64,000 bases of DNA, from NCBI RefSeq assembly GCF_036322705.1, contig NZ_AP027270.1, positions 2,667,501 through 2,731,500 on the forward strand, read 5' to 3'. This DNA comes from Maricaulis maris. GTDB taxonomy: Bacteria > Pseudomonadota > Alphaproteobacteria > Caulobacterales > Maricaulaceae. The translations under genes and the position numbers were made by a program. Below are positions 1-10,090 of the stretch, piece after piece; the stretch's first letter is position 1, and the number at the start of each line of letters is the position of its first letter. The notes under the pieces are model-generated. The model was not told the DNA's origin, searched no databases, and was given only the letters and a program-made list of their open reading frames with translations.

Positions 1-309
1 GCCCTCGACCAGCTGGTCGAGGAGAAGGAAACCCATATCTATTCGCCGCTCGCCGCAGATCCGCTGACCCGCGACTACATCTCCCGTCTCGATGGCCAAA
101 TCCACGGCCTGTCCAGCCGGATCGACATCCTGCGGACGCATATCGACCTTGGGCTGATGGATGAGGATCGCAATCGTCCCGATCTGGACGCCTCGCTGGC
201 CCGGCTCGTCAAACAGCTGCGGTCACGCTTCAGACGCGAAGCGGCGTTGATCCCGGTCTATGCCGGCTGGCTGGATCGCAATGCCAACGCGGCCGCAGCG
301 GCCGCCTGA
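1..309 (+). CDS. Hypothetical protein, 3' end only
   Basis: The reading frame is open from the first base and ends in TGA at 307-309, giving 102 C-terminal residues. The visible part is strongly helical and charged, with heptad-like leucines, and ends in a run of alanines. No motif is diagnostic. A four-helix, hemerythrin-like fold is possible, because the spacing of His and Glu residues is loosely compatible, but this is a guess. The start and the upstream neighbours lie outside the window, so the function is left open. Confidence 0.6.
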   Translation, partial: ALDQLVEEKETHIYSPLAADPLTRDYISRLDGQIHGLSSRIDILRTHIDLGLMDEDRNRPDLDASLARLVKQLRSRFRREAALIPVYAGWLDRNANAAAAAA

Positions 310-370
310 CCCGATCGGCGCGGGTCAGGCTCAACCGGCCCGCGCCTCACCCCCCGGATCGCCATGAAAA

Positions 371-402
371 ACGGGCCGGCGCGCATGGCAGCGCCGGCCC
401 GT
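371..402 (-). terminator. Rho-independent terminator for the sigma-54 regulator
   Basis: The arms ACGGGCCGGCGC (371-382) and GCGCCGGCCCGT (391-402) form a perfect 12-bp stem with an 8-nt loop. On the minus strand the stem is followed by a short T run (the AAAA before 371 on the plus strand). It lies downstream of the regulator gene that ends at 461. Confidence 0.7.
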
Positions 403-430
403 CTCGTCCCCCACCCCGCGGGGCAGGCCT

Positions 431-455
431 CCTCCCGTGGCGGGGAGGCATTTTT
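431..455 (+). terminator. Possible plus-strand terminator
   Basis: CCTCCC (431-436) pairs with GGGAGG (443-448) across a 6-nt loop and is followed by CATTTTT. It could end transcription of the gene stopping at 309, which converges on the regulator. The stem is short, so this is a weaker call than the hairpin at 371-402. Confidence 0.45.
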
Positions 456-460
456 CGTGC

Positions 461-1924
461 TCAGCCGGCGGCGCGAACGCCGTCGACATCCAGCTCGTAT
501 TCCCGAACCTTGCGGTACAGGGTCGACCGACCAACACCGAGGCGCCGGGCCACTTCACTCATGCGCCCGGCATAGGTCTCGATCGCGAACTCGATCAGAT
601 CGCGCTCGATATCCTCGAGTGAGCGCAGGTGCCCGCCCTCATCCATGATCTCAACCGGTCCCAGCTCGCTGGCCACCGATGTGTCACCGGCGGCAATCGA
701 GCTCGCCATCGCGGTCAGCGCGCCGGTATCCGGCATCTCGCCGATCTGCGGCGTCAAACCGGAAATCTGCGGGAAATCGGCCGGCGTCAAATGGTCATCG
801 TCCGACAGGACAACCGCGCGGAACACCGCATTCTCGAGCTGGCGGACATTGCCCGGCCAGTCATAGGTCGTCAGTAGCGCATGGGTTTCCGGCACCGCGT
901 CGATGATCGACTTGTCTTCCTGGGCGTTGAACCGGCCAATGAAATGGCGGACCAGAGCCGGGATGTCGTCCTTGCGAGACCGCAGCGACGGCACTTCGAT
1001 CGGGAAGACGTTCAGGCGATAGAACAGGTCCTCGCGGAAGGCGCCGCAGGCAACCTGCTCGGCCAGATCGCGATTGGTGGCGGAAATGATCCGGACATTG
1101 ACCTTGACCGGGCGCTTGCCACCCACCGGGTCAACCTCGCCCTCCTGCAGGGCCCGCAGCAGCTTGACCTGCATGTCGAGCGGCAGCTCGCCGATCTCGT
1201 CGAGGAAGAGCGTCCCGCCATCGGCTTCCTGGAACTTGCCCATATGCTTGCCGACAGCGCCGGTGAAGGCGCCTTTCTCGTGACCGAACAGGGTCGACTC
1301 GACCAGGTTTTCCGGGATCGCACCGCAGTTCACGGCGACGAAGGGGCCACCGGCGCGCTTGGACGCCGCCATGATCGACCCGGCGACCAGCTCCTTGCCA
1401 ACGCCGCTCTCTCCGGTAATCAGGATGGGAATGTCGGACTGCGCCGCGCGCTCACCCAGACGCACCACCTGGCGCATCGTCGGCGCTCCGGCGATCATGT
1501 CGGCAAAGCCCAGCGTGCCTTCCGCCTTGCGGCTGAGACGCTTCACTTCACCGGACAGGTTCTGGACCCGAAGGGCATTGCGGATCGAAACCGTGATCCG
1601 TTCCGGGCTGGCCGGCTTCACGAAGAAGTCCACCGCCCCGGCCCGCATGGCCGCCACAACGGTCTCGATACCGCCGCTCGCCGTCAGCACGATGACGGGA
1701 AGGTCGGGCTGTTTGCGTTTGACCGCCTCCAGCGTCTCCATTCCGTCCATGCCCGGCATGATCAGATCGAGGAGCATCACGTCAACGCCCGGAGACGCGA
1801 CGCGATCCAGGGCGGCCTCGCCGCTTTCCGCGGTCTCTGCCCGATAGCCCTGCTTCTCGATCACCGCCTGAAGAAGGCGGCGTTGTGTCGGATCGTCATC
1901 GACGATCAGAACTGATTTCACCAT
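461..1924 (-). CDS. Sigma-54-dependent response regulator, NtrC family, TacA-like
   Basis: A response regulator of 487 residues that activates sigma-54 promoters. The N-terminal receiver domain (about 1-120) has the acidic pocket VDDD and the phospho-acceptor Asp53 in LLDLIMP. The central AAA+ domain carries Walker A GESGVGKE, the sigma-54 contact loop GAFTGA and Walker B LFLDEIGE. A Fis-type helix-turn-helix ends the protein (ARRLGVGRSTLYRK). I chose the ATG at 1924; an in-frame GTG lies one codon upstream. Length and order match TacA, the stalk-gene activator of Caulobacter, but NtrC-family paralogues are alike, so orthology is an inference. No kinase gene is adjacent. Confidence 0.9.
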   Translation of the reverse strand: MVKSVLIVDDDPTQRRLLQAVIEKQGYRAETAESGEAALDRVASPGVDVMLLDLIMPGMDGMETLEAVKRKQPDLPVIVLTASGGIETVVAAMRAGAVDFFVKPASPERITVSIRNALRVQNLSGEVKRLSRKAEGTLGFADMIAGAPTMRQVVRLGERAAQSDIPILITGESGVGKELVAGSIMAASKRAGGPFVAVNCGAIPENLVESTLFGHEKGAFTGAVGKHMGKFQEADGGTLFLDEIGELPLDMQVKLLRALQEGEVDPVGGKRPVKVNVRIISATNRDLAEQVACGAFREDLFYRLNVFPIEVPSLRSRKDDIPALVRHFIGRFNAQEDKSIIDAVPETHALLTTYDWPGNVRQLENAVFRAVVLSDDDHLTPADFPQISGLTPQIGEMPDTGALTAMASSIAAGDTSVASELGPVEIMDEGGHLRSLEDIERDLIEFAIETYAGRMSEVARRLGVGRSTLYRKVREYELDVDGVRAAG

Positions 1925-2118
1925 CACCCACGCCTTTTCGGTCGCCTTGTTATTTCGCCGGACCTTCTGGCCTCACCACCCTTGCGGGCGGGGCGTCTAT
2001 GCGAACCGTTATGGGACACTTGTCTAAATTTGACGTTTAAGAGGCGGCAACGACCGGTTAAGCATAACAATCAAGACCGTCTTAACGGACCGGCCCACCA
2101 GGACGACCACGACACGAC

Positions 2119-2952
2119 ATGGCTGTATCGCAAGGATCCCCGACCCGCTGGCCGTTTGCGCGCCATGACGTTTTCGCCAGCCTGTCGGAAGAATACCGCA
2201 TGCGGGTTATCCGTTCCCTGCCGGGCATGATCGTCTGGCCGGCGCTGATGTTTGCCCTGATCATTGCCGCCCAGCTGGCGACATTGATCAGCTGGAGTGT
2301 GGCGGGCGGGCCGGGCACGGGCGTCAGCGAGGGCAGCGCAATCTTCCTGGGCAATATCATCGGCTATTCCGGCCTTGCCCTGGTGATGTGGGCCTGGATG
2401 AAACGCTACCAGGCCCACCGCCCGGTCTTCGCCATCTTCCCGCTCCGCCTGTCGGATTTCGGCGCTGCCGCGCTGGTCATGGTCTTCATGATCCTGATCG
2501 CCAGTCCCCTGACCCTCAGCTTTCACGAGTTCGCCATGAGCGATCCGCAACTGACGTTGTCGGGCGGGGCGACACGCGATGACCTGTCCAATGTCGACGA
2601 TTTCGCCGGCGCGGGGGCCAATTTCTGGCTGGTGATCGGCCTGACGCTGATTGCCGCCCCGATCGTCGAAGAAATCCTGTTTCGCGGCTGGATGCTGCCG
2701 ATGATGATGGCGCGCGGCGTGCCCGCGCTGTTTGCCATCATCATTTCGGCGCTGGCCTTCGGCCTGGTCCACATCACCCAGGGACTGCTGGTGATGACCT
2801 CGACCTTCTTCCTCGCCCTCGCCCTCGGCGCGGCGCGGGTCTGGACCGGACGGCTTGCAGCGCCGATCCTGGGTCATATGGCCAATAATGCATGGGCCGT
2901 ATTCGCTGTGCCCTATCTGATCTCGCTGGCTCCGGCGACCGGCGGCAATTGA
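2119..2952 (+). CDS. CPBP-family intramembrane metalloprotease
   Basis: An integral membrane protein of 277 residues. It shows the CPBP (CAAX protease / bacteriocin-processing) signature: EEILFRG in motif 1, FGLVHITQG in motif 2 and a terminal NNAWAV helix that supplies the last conserved Asn. These residues form the metal site inside the membrane in the Rce1-like family. About six to seven hydrophobic segments are visible. It is divergent from the sigma-54 regulator and is followed 31 bp later by a hydrolase gene. The substrate cannot be predicted from sequence. Confidence 0.85.
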   Translation: MAVSQGSPTRWPFARHDVFASLSEEYRMRVIRSLPGMIVWPALMFALIIAAQLATLISWSVAGGPGTGVSEGSAIFLGNIIGYSGLALVMWAWMKRYQAHRPVFAIFPLRLSDFGAAALVMVFMILIASPLTLSFHEFAMSDPQLTLSGGATRDDLSNVDDFAGAGANFWLVIGLTLIAAPIVEEILFRGWMLPMMMARGVPALFAIIISALAFGLVHITQGLLVMTSTFFLALALGAARVWTGRLAAPILGHMANNAWAVFAVPYLISLAPATGGN

Positions 2953-2983
2953 CGCCGCGCGCGCCCGGGGCTAGCGCTAGACA

Positions 2984-3931
2984 ATGAGCACAAAAGCCGC
3001 AACCTCCCCCCGCCCGCCTGCGCCGCTTGTCGCCTTCAACGGAAGCCGTCCGCCTGCACCGGACTGGTTTGCCAAGGCGCTGGCCGTCCCGACCGACGCC
3101 GGCGATGTCGTGGTGGACGGAGCCAGGGTCTGCTGGAAGGCTTGGGGTCAGCGCGGCGCGCCGGGCCTGATCCTTGTCCATGGCGGGGTCGCCCACAAGG
3201 ATTGGTGGGACAGTATCGCGCCCTTCCTCGCCGATACGCGCCGCGTGGTGGCGCTTGATCTCTCGGGCATGGGCGACAGCGATCATCGCGACCGCTACCG
3301 GATGGAGACCTATGCGCTGGAGGTTCTCGCCGCCGGCCAGGCAGGCGGTGCCTTCGAGGCCGGCAAGCCGTTCCTGGTCGGTCACTCGTTTGGCGGTTTT
3401 GTCTCCCTCGCGACCGCGATGGAGCATGGCGAGCAACTCAACGGCATCGCCGTGCTGGACAGCCCGATCCGCCCCAGTGACGAGCAGCGCCGGTCGTCAC
3501 CGCCCTCGCGCGGCGGCACGGTTTACAACAGTTTCGATGCCGCCCTGATGCGGTTCCGCCTTCTGCCCGAACAGGATTGCGACAATGCCTTCCTGCTCGA
3601 TCACATCGCCCGCCAATCTCTCAAAGAGGTCGAGCGCCCGGATGGCTCTGCCGGATGGACGTGGAAATTTGATCCCAAGCTCTGGGCCAAGCTCGACTAT
3701 GACCGACCGCCACCGGCCGACATTGTCGGCGCGCTGAAGACCCGGATCGCCCTGTTCCGGGGCGCCGAGTCGCGACTGGTGACTGACGAGGTCTGGGACT
3801 TCATGCGCGAAACCTTCGGACCGGACACGACCATGGTCTCGATTCCGCAGGCCGAACACCATCTGATCCTCGATCAACCGATCGCGGTTGCGGCTGCGCT
3901 GGAAGTCCTGACAGGTCCGGGCTGGGGCTAG
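2984..3931 (+). CDS. Alpha/beta hydrolase
   Basis: A 315-residue alpha/beta hydrolase-fold enzyme. Visible features are the oxyanion-hole strand ILVHGGVAHKDWW, the nucleophile elbow GHSFGG and a C-terminal catalytic His in AEHHLILDQP. A cap region rich in charged residues lies between the elbow and the last strands. There is no signal peptide, so it is likely cytoplasmic. It probably forms a transcript with the CPBP protease gene upstream. Substrate class (esterase, haloalkane- or epoxide-hydrolase-like) is not resolved. Confidence 0.85.
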   Translation: MSTKAATSPRPPAPLVAFNGSRPPAPDWFAKALAVPTDAGDVVVDGARVCWKAWGQRGAPGLILVHGGVAHKDWWDSIAPFLADTRRVVALDLSGMGDSDHRDRYRMETYALEVLAAGQAGGAFEAGKPFLVGHSFGGFVSLATAMEHGEQLNGIAVLDSPIRPSDEQRRSSPPSRGGTVYNSFDAALMRFRLLPEQDCDNAFLLDHIARQSLKEVERPDGSAGWTWKFDPKLWAKLDYDRPPPADIVGALKTRIALFRGAESRLVTDEVWDFMRETFGPDTTMVSIPQAEHHLILDQPIAVAAALEVLTGPGWG

Positions 3932-3961
3932 CCGCAGCTCCGGGCCGGAAGCCTCGGCGCG

Positions 3962-4219
3962 CTAGTGTTCCGGGTGCCGACGGATTTCCTGTTCCACATC
4001 CTCGGGCAGGGCTTCAGGGCGCGAGGTCGCGGCCTTGCGGATACCGGAAATGATGGCCATCACGACCACCAGGGCGAGCCAGACGCCAGCGATTTTCAGC
4101 CCGATCGGCCAGAGATAGCCAAACTCGATGGCACCGAAATTCAGATATTCCCGTCCCGCCACGACCGCGAAAGCCAACAGGGCAAGAAGGCCCGACCAAA
4201 GGGCGAAGGGAAGACGCAT
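3962..4219 (-). CDS. Small two-helix membrane protein
   Basis: An 85-residue protein starting with MRLPFALWSG. Two transmembrane segments are clear (about residues 5-21 and 38-58), followed by a basic and then acidic cytoplasmic tail. I chose the ATG at 4219 because the upstream extension of the frame has no membrane-protein character and runs into the next gene. It lies just downstream of the response regulator gene on the same strand, so it may be co-transcribed with the two-component system. No family recognised. Confidence 0.65.
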   Translation of the reverse strand: MRLPFALWSGLLALLAFAVVAGREYLNFGAIEFGYLWPIGLKIAGVWLALVVVMAIISGIRKAATSRPEALPEDVEQEIRRHPEH

Positions 4220-4268
4220 GCGAGGCTCCGAAGTTCTGCAGCACAGCCAGTTTAGGGCAGCGGTTTGC

Positions 4269-4871
4269 CTACAACCACCCCTTTTGTCGGGCCAGCCTTG
4301 CAGCCTCGATCCGGTTGGTGGTGCCCAGCTTGCCAATGGCACTGTGCAGATAATTGCGCACCGTTCCGCGGGCCAGCCCCGAGGCCTCTGCGATGGCATG
4401 ACTGTCCAGTCCGGCCTCGGCGAGGCGTAGCAGGCGGCGTTCGGCATCGCTCAACGGATCCGCTTCATCCCAGGCCCGGGCAGCCAGTTCAGGGGCCACA
4501 ACACGCTCCCCGGCCGCTACCCGGCGGATCGCACCGGCAAGGTCTGCAGACGGACCATCCTTCAGGATAAAGCCCGAGACACCCGCCTCCATGGCCCGGC
4601 GCAGATAGCCGGGACGGTCGAATGTGGTCACGATCAGGATGCGGGGCCGCACCGTCTCGCGCTGGAGAAGATCAGCCAGCTCAAGCCCGGTCATGTCCGG
4701 CATCTCGATATCGGTGAGCAGGACGTCGGGCTGATGCCGGCGGACCAGCGTATGGGCCTCCCGGCCATTGGCCGCCATGCCAACGATCTCGATATCGGTC
4801 TCCAGACCCAGCAAGGTCGCCAAGGCATCCCGCAGCAGCGTCTGGTCCTCGGCAATCACGACCTTGAGCAT
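4269..4871 (-). CDS. NarL/DesR-type response regulator
   Basis: A 200-residue regulator with a receiver domain (acidic pair in IAEDQ, phospho-acceptor Asp54 in LLTDIEMP, switch Thr in IVTTF, Lys in ILKDG) and a LuxR-type helix-turn-helix (GLARGTVRNYLHSAIGKLGT). The gene overlaps the 3' end of its histidine kinase by 16 bases, so the pair is translationally coupled. The layout matches DesKR/LiaSR-type systems that sense membrane state, but the stimulus here is unknown. Confidence 0.92.
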   Translation of the reverse strand: MLKVVIAEDQTLLRDALATLLGLETDIEIVGMAANGREAHTLVRRHQPDVLLTDIEMPDMTGLELADLLQRETVRPRILIVTTFDRPGYLRRAMEAGVSGFILKDGPSADLAGAIRRVAAGERVVAPELAARAWDEADPLSDAERRLLRLAEAGLDSHAIAEASGLARGTVRNYLHSAIGKLGTTNRIEAARLARQKGWL

Positions 4872-5971
4872 GCGTCGTCCTCCAGCCGGATCCGCGCCTC
4901 GATACGGGTGCCCGCCGCGGCGGAATTCGGGCCGACCGACAAGGTCCCGGACACCGGTTCCAGGCGCGCCCTCAAACCAGACAGGCCACCGCCCGCCGGA
5001 TCGGCACCGCCCTTGCCGTCATCGCAAACGGTCAGCCGGGCTTCTGCCGCATCGACGGCAAAATCGAGGTCCGCCCGGCTCGCCTCGGCATGGCGCAGGA
5101 TATTCGTCACCGCCTCGCGCGTCACCATGGCGAGCGCCGTCGATGCGGCGGTGGTCAGGTCCACCGCTGCCGTTTCGCCGCGGACCGTCACCGTGAGCCC
5201 CGCATCGCGCAGCCTTTGTCCGGCGTCAGCGAGGGCCTCGGCCAGGTTTCGGCCACGCAGACCGATCACCGCCTCGCGAACTTCCGCAAGGGCATCGCGG
5301 GAGATCGTCTGGATCGCCTGCAACTCGGCACGGGCCCGCTCCCGGTCCTGGTCGATCAGCCGCTCGGCAATCTCGGCCTTCAGCGTGACGACGGAGAGGG
5401 TGTGGCCCAGCAGGTCATGGAGATCGCGGGCAATCCGCTGGCGCTCGGCTTCTGCGGCCTCATGAGCCGCCCGGGCCCGGGTGGCCTCCGCCTGCTCGAC
5501 CTGCCTTTCATTGCGGGCCGCGAAGGCGGACCCGGCGGCCGCAACGGCGCCCAGGCCCAGAAGGACCACAGCCATCAGCGGGGTTGGTGCAAGGACCCAG
5601 ACGCTGCTCACGCCGGTGATCGCGAGAACAGCAAGGGCTGACCAGAGCATCGGTCCGAACCGCAACCGCCCCAGCATGGCCGCGGCGAAAACGAAGTAGA
5701 CGGCGCCGCCGATCGTCGAGGGCAGGAAGGCCAGTCCAAGCAGCGTGCTGGCCAGGGCTGCCGGATAGATGGTCCAGTCCATCCGGCGCATCACAAAGAC
5801 ATAGACTCCGATGAAAGCGGCCATGGCGACCAGGGATATCGCCGCCTCGACCGGGCTGGGCGGGGCGTAGAGCCAGCCGAAGAAGAACATGCCCAGATAG
5901 AGGAGATGTATCCACGGCCGGTTCGGCGATATCAGGTCGCGCACGGAGATCACGGGATCAGCCTTTCTCAT
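4856..5971 (-). CDS. DesK-type sensor histidine kinase (HisKA_3)
   Basis: A 371-residue membrane kinase. The N-terminal 145 residues hold about four to five hydrophobic helices with no large periplasmic domain. A coiled linker follows, then the HisKA_3 dimerisation box RIARDLHDLLGHTLS with phospho-acceptor His185. The C-terminal ATPase has an N box (EAVTNILRHA) and a G box (CDDGKGG...GLSGL). It is the cognate partner of the overlapping NarL-type regulator. A small sensor made only of membrane helices suggests that it reads lipid state or a membrane ligand. Confidence 0.92.
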   Translation of the reverse strand: MRKADPVISVRDLISPNRPWIHLLYLGMFFFGWLYAPPSPVEAAISLVAMAAFIGVYVFVMRRMDWTIYPAALASTLLGLAFLPSTIGGAVYFVFAAAMLGRLRFGPMLWSALAVLAITGVSSVWVLAPTPLMAVVLLGLGAVAAAGSAFAARNERQVEQAEATRARAAHEAAEAERQRIARDLHDLLGHTLSVVTLKAEIAERLIDQDRERARAELQAIQTISRDALAEVREAVIGLRGRNLAEALADAGQRLRDAGLTVTVRGETAAVDLTTAASTALAMVTREAVTNILRHAEASRADLDFAVDAAEARLTVCDDGKGGADPAGGGLSGLRARLEPVSGTLSVGPNSAAAGTRIEARIRLEDDACSRS

Positions 5972-5981
5972 GCCTGCGCCG

Positions 5982-6557
5982 CTATTCGGCCGGAACCGCC
6001 ATCATCTGGCGATAACGGTTTGATTCCCATGAAAGCCCGGCTGCCGCCAGCAGGTAAAGACCGCTGACCACGAGCGGGATGGCCACAAAGCTGAGTTCCG
6101 GCAGGCCGAAGAAGATCACCGTGACGGCCGCCGTCCGAACCACGGCATGCGCCATGCACACCCGGCTGGCATAAGCCCAGCCGATGATTGGCCAATGCAG
6201 GGTCATGCCGATGGCGAGGGTCAGCGCGGCTGCCTGGGGCACGGTCCAGATGACAATCATGTGGACGGGCCAGAGCAGATTGATGGCAATGATCGCCGCC
6301 ATGGTGACGCCGGAGAGCGGCGACTTGGCCTTCATGAAGGGCGACCGGAACGCGCCCTGCAGCAGAAGGCCGATCGGGAAGATCACGCCGGAGAAGGCAG
6401 CAGCATAGAAGGCCCAGCTGGCCGGATCGAGAATGGCCCCGGCGACAGCCAGCCCGGCCCAGTAGATCGCGCCGGCCACCGGCAGAGAAACACCACCACC
6501 CGATGCGGCACTGTAGCGACGGCGTTCATTGAGGAAGTCCTGATTGATATCGGTCAT
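5982..6557 (-). CDS. Multi-pass membrane protein upstream of the DesK-like kinase
   Basis: A 191-residue protein with about six hydrophobic helices after a polar start (MTDINQDFLNERRRYSAAS). I chose the ATG at 6557 because GGAGCC precedes it at a suitable distance. It is the first gene of a minus-strand run with the kinase (10 bp gap) and regulator, so it is likely either the regulated target or an accessory sensor component. It loosely resembles DUF7010-type membrane proteins, but I cannot confirm that. Confidence 0.7.
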   Translation of the reverse strand: MTDINQDFLNERRRYSAASGGGVSLPVAGAIYWAGLAVAGAILDPASWAFYAAAFSGVIFPIGLLLQGAFRSPFMKAKSPLSGVTMAAIIAINLLWPVHMIVIWTVPQAAALTLAIGMTLHWPIIGWAYASRVCMAHAVVRTAAVTVIFFGLPELSFVAIPLVVSGLYLLAAAGLSWESNRYRQMMAVPAE

Positions 6558-6733
6558 GTGATGGCTCCATTTGTCTGCAGGCAAACTGCACCGCCGACTT
6601 CGGGCGCGGCAGAAGCAGGCGTCACCGATCGGACATGACAGCTGTCACTTGCGGCAAATGGCGCTGGTATCTTGGCGGCGCATTCAACGCGTGCTATCCG
6701 CTCCAAAACCAATTTGACGGAGGCTCTGCACCG

Positions 6734-7039
6734 ATGGCGTCTGATTATGTTCGTGGCGAAATGGATATCGCCGACCAGAAATCCACGTTTGACGGCTTTA
6801 TCGCGGTTTCCGTCTGGGGCGGCCTGCTGACCGTCATCAGCGTGCTTTACCTCACGCTTGCCTTTGCGGTCGGCGTTGACTGGCTGGCATCGCTGATTGC
6901 GACAGCCATCGTCGGCGCTGTGCTGGGTTTGGCGCTCGGCATGAAGACGTCCTGGTATGTCACGGTCGGCGGCCTGTTCGTGTTCGGCCTCGTCTGCGGC
7001 GGCATTGTTCAATTGTTCGGTATGGCGATCGGCGGCTGA
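6734..7039 (+). CDS. aa3-type cytochrome c oxidase subunit IV-like protein, extended
   Basis: A 101-residue protein whose first half (YVRGEMDIADQKSTFDGF, then a hydrophobic helix) fits the small bacterial aa3 oxidase subunit IV family, which is usually a single-helix protein of 45-70 residues. Here the helix is followed by two more hydrophobic segments, so the protein is longer than usual. The ATG at 6734 has GGAGG ten bases upstream; the longer frame starting at 6635 lacks such a site. It lies just upstream of the pnt genes, as in other alphaproteobacteria. Confidence 0.7.
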   Translation: MASDYVRGEMDIADQKSTFDGFIAVSVWGGLLTVISVLYLTLAFAVGVDWLASLIATAIVGAVLGLALGMKTSWYVTVGGLFVFGLVCGGIVQLFGMAIGG

Positions 7040-7167
7040 TTTTTTCACCCCGCCTTCGCACTGCACAATTTTTCTGAGCTTCGGTCTAGAAATCACTGGG
7101 AGGGGCCTTCCCCTCACGGGAGAATTCGCGCATCCTCGCGGCACTTAGCCAAAAGCGGCAGGATGAA

Positions 7168-8298
7168 ATGCGAATTGCCATTTTGAAAGAAAGACATGCG
7201 GGCGAAACCCGCGTGGCAGCCACACCGGAAACCGTCAAGAAATTCGTGGCCGCCGGCCACGAGGTCGCCATCGAAAAGGGCGCGGGCCTGACCGCCGCCG
7301 TCACGGATGACGCCTTCGCCGACGCAGGTGCGAAGATCAGCACGGCCGCCGCGACCCTGAAGGGCGCTGACGCCCTGTTCGCGGTCCGCAGCCCGGACGA
7401 GGCCACACTGGCCAAGCTGAAGGGCGTGCTGCTGGTCGCCCATCTCAGCCCGCACGGAAATACCAAGATGGCGGAAAGCCTGGCCAAGGCGGGCATTGAT
7501 GCCCTCGCCATGGAATTCGTGCCGCGCATCACCCGCGCCCAGGCCATGGACGCCCTCTCCTCACAAGCCAATCTCGCCGGCTATCGCGCCGTGATCGAGG
7601 CCGCTGAACTGTATGGCCGCGCCTTCCCGATGATGATGACGGCGGCGGGCACCGTGGCCCCGGCCAAGACCTTCATCATGGGCGTCGGTGTCGCCGGCCT
7701 TCAAGCCATCGCCACCGCCCGTCGCCTCGGCGGGATCGTGACCGCAACCGATGTCCGTCCGGCCGTGAAGGAACAGGTCGCCTCGCTGGGCGCGAAATTC
7801 ATCGCCGTCGAGGACGAGGAATTCAAGCAGGCCGAGACAGCTGGCGGTTATGCCAAGGAAATGTCCAAGGAATACCAGGCCAAACAGGCCGAGCTTGTGG
7901 CCAGTCACATCGCCAAGCAGGACATTGTCGTCACCACCGCTCTCATCCCGGGCCGCCCGGCCCCGACCCTGGTCACCAAGGCCATGGTCGAGAGCATGAA
8001 ACCGGGCTCGGTCATCATCGACCTGGCCGCGCCCAATGGCGGCAATTGCGAACTCACCAAAGTCGACGAGATCGTCGATCACAAGGGCGTCAAGATCGCC
8101 GGCTGGAGTAATCTCGCCGGACGCCTCGCCGCCGATGCCTCCGCTCTTTACGCCAAAAACCTCGCCAACCTCCTGCCGCTCCTCGTCAATGAGGAAGGCG
8201 GACTCGCCCCGCACTGGGATGATGACGTCATCCAGGGCATGGCGCTGACCAAGGGCGGCGACGTCATTCATCCGACCCTGACGAAAAAGGAGTCCTGA
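7168..8298 (+). CDS. pntAA: NAD(P) transhydrogenase subunit alpha part 1 (PntAA)
   Basis: A 376-residue soluble NAD(H)-binding domain (dI) of proton-translocating transhydrogenase. It begins [21 protein letters not shown], the typical alanine-dehydrogenase/PntA N-terminus, and has the Rossmann region [23 protein letters not shown]. The complex uses the proton gradient to drive hydride transfer from NADH to NADP+, supplying NADPH. The alpha chain is split into two genes, as in Rhodospirillum and most alphaproteobacteria. The next gene starts three bases after its stop. Confidence 0.97.
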   Translation: MRIAILKERHAGETRVAATPETVKKFVAAGHEVAIEKGAGLTAAVTDDAFADAGAKISTAAATLKGADALFAVRSPDEATLAKLKGVLLVAHLSPHGNTKMAESLAKAGIDALAMEFVPRITRAQAMDALSSQANLAGYRAVIEAAELYGRAFPMMMTAAGTVAPAKTFIMGVGVAGLQAIATARRLGGIVTATDVRPAVKEQVASLGAKFIAVEDEEFKQAETAGGYAKEMSKEYQAKQAELVASHIAKQDIVVTTALIPGRPAPTLVTKAMVESMKPGSVIIDLAAPNGGNCELTKVDEIVDHKGVKIAGWSNLAGRLAADASALYAKNLANLLPLLVNEEGGLAPHWDDDVIQGMALTKGGDVIHPTLTKKES

Positions 8299-8300
8299 TC

Positions 8301-8639
8301 ATGGAAGCCGTTGATCCCGTCATCTTCCGCCTCGCGATTTTCGTGCTGGCGGTCTTCGTTGGATATTATGTCGTCTGGTCGGTGACACCGGCCCTGCACA
8401 CACCGCTGATGGCCGTCACCAATGCCATCTCCTCGGTCATCATCGTCGGCGCGCTTCTGGCTGCCACGGCGACCGCGACCGGGGCTGGTGAGGTCGCAGC
8501 CACAGCGGCCCAGACCGGTGGCGCCGGCTTCTCGCGCGGGCTGGGCTTCGTCGCCATCATCCTTGCGAGTGTGAACATCTTTGGCGGCTTCCTGGTGACC
8601 CGGCGCATGCTGGCGATGTACAAGAAGAAGGAGCGCTAG
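8301..8639 (+). CDS. pntAB: NAD(P) transhydrogenase subunit alpha part 2 (PntAB)
   Basis: A 112-residue membrane protein with three hydrophobic helices (about residues 8-28, 38-58 and 80-100). It corresponds to the C-terminal membrane part of the fused enterobacterial PntA. It sits between pntAA and pntB with two-base gaps on both sides, so the three genes are one translation unit. It forms part of the proton-conducting dII domain. Confidence 0.95.
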   Translation: MEAVDPVIFRLAIFVLAVFVGYYVVWSVTPALHTPLMAVTNAISSVIIVGALLAATATATGAGEVAATAAQTGGAGFSRGLGFVAIILASVNIFGGFLVTRRMLAMYKKKER

Positions 8640-8641
8640 AC

Positions 8642-10045
<1,404 letters not shown>

Positions 10046-10057
10046 GACCTGTCAGCT

Positions 10058-10090
10058 GCGGTTCAGCTTTGCTCCGGCAGGCTGAACCGC
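10058..10090 (+). promoter_or_regulatory. Perfect inverted repeat abutting a start codon
   Basis: GCGGTTCAGC (10058-10067) and GCTGAACCGC (10081-10090) form a 10-bp stem with a 13-nt loop. The second arm touches the ATG at 10091. There is no T run, so it is not a standard terminator. It may separate pntB from the next gene, or hide that gene's ribosome entry site. No clear Shine-Dalgarno sequence lies outside the hairpin. Confidence 0.55.
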
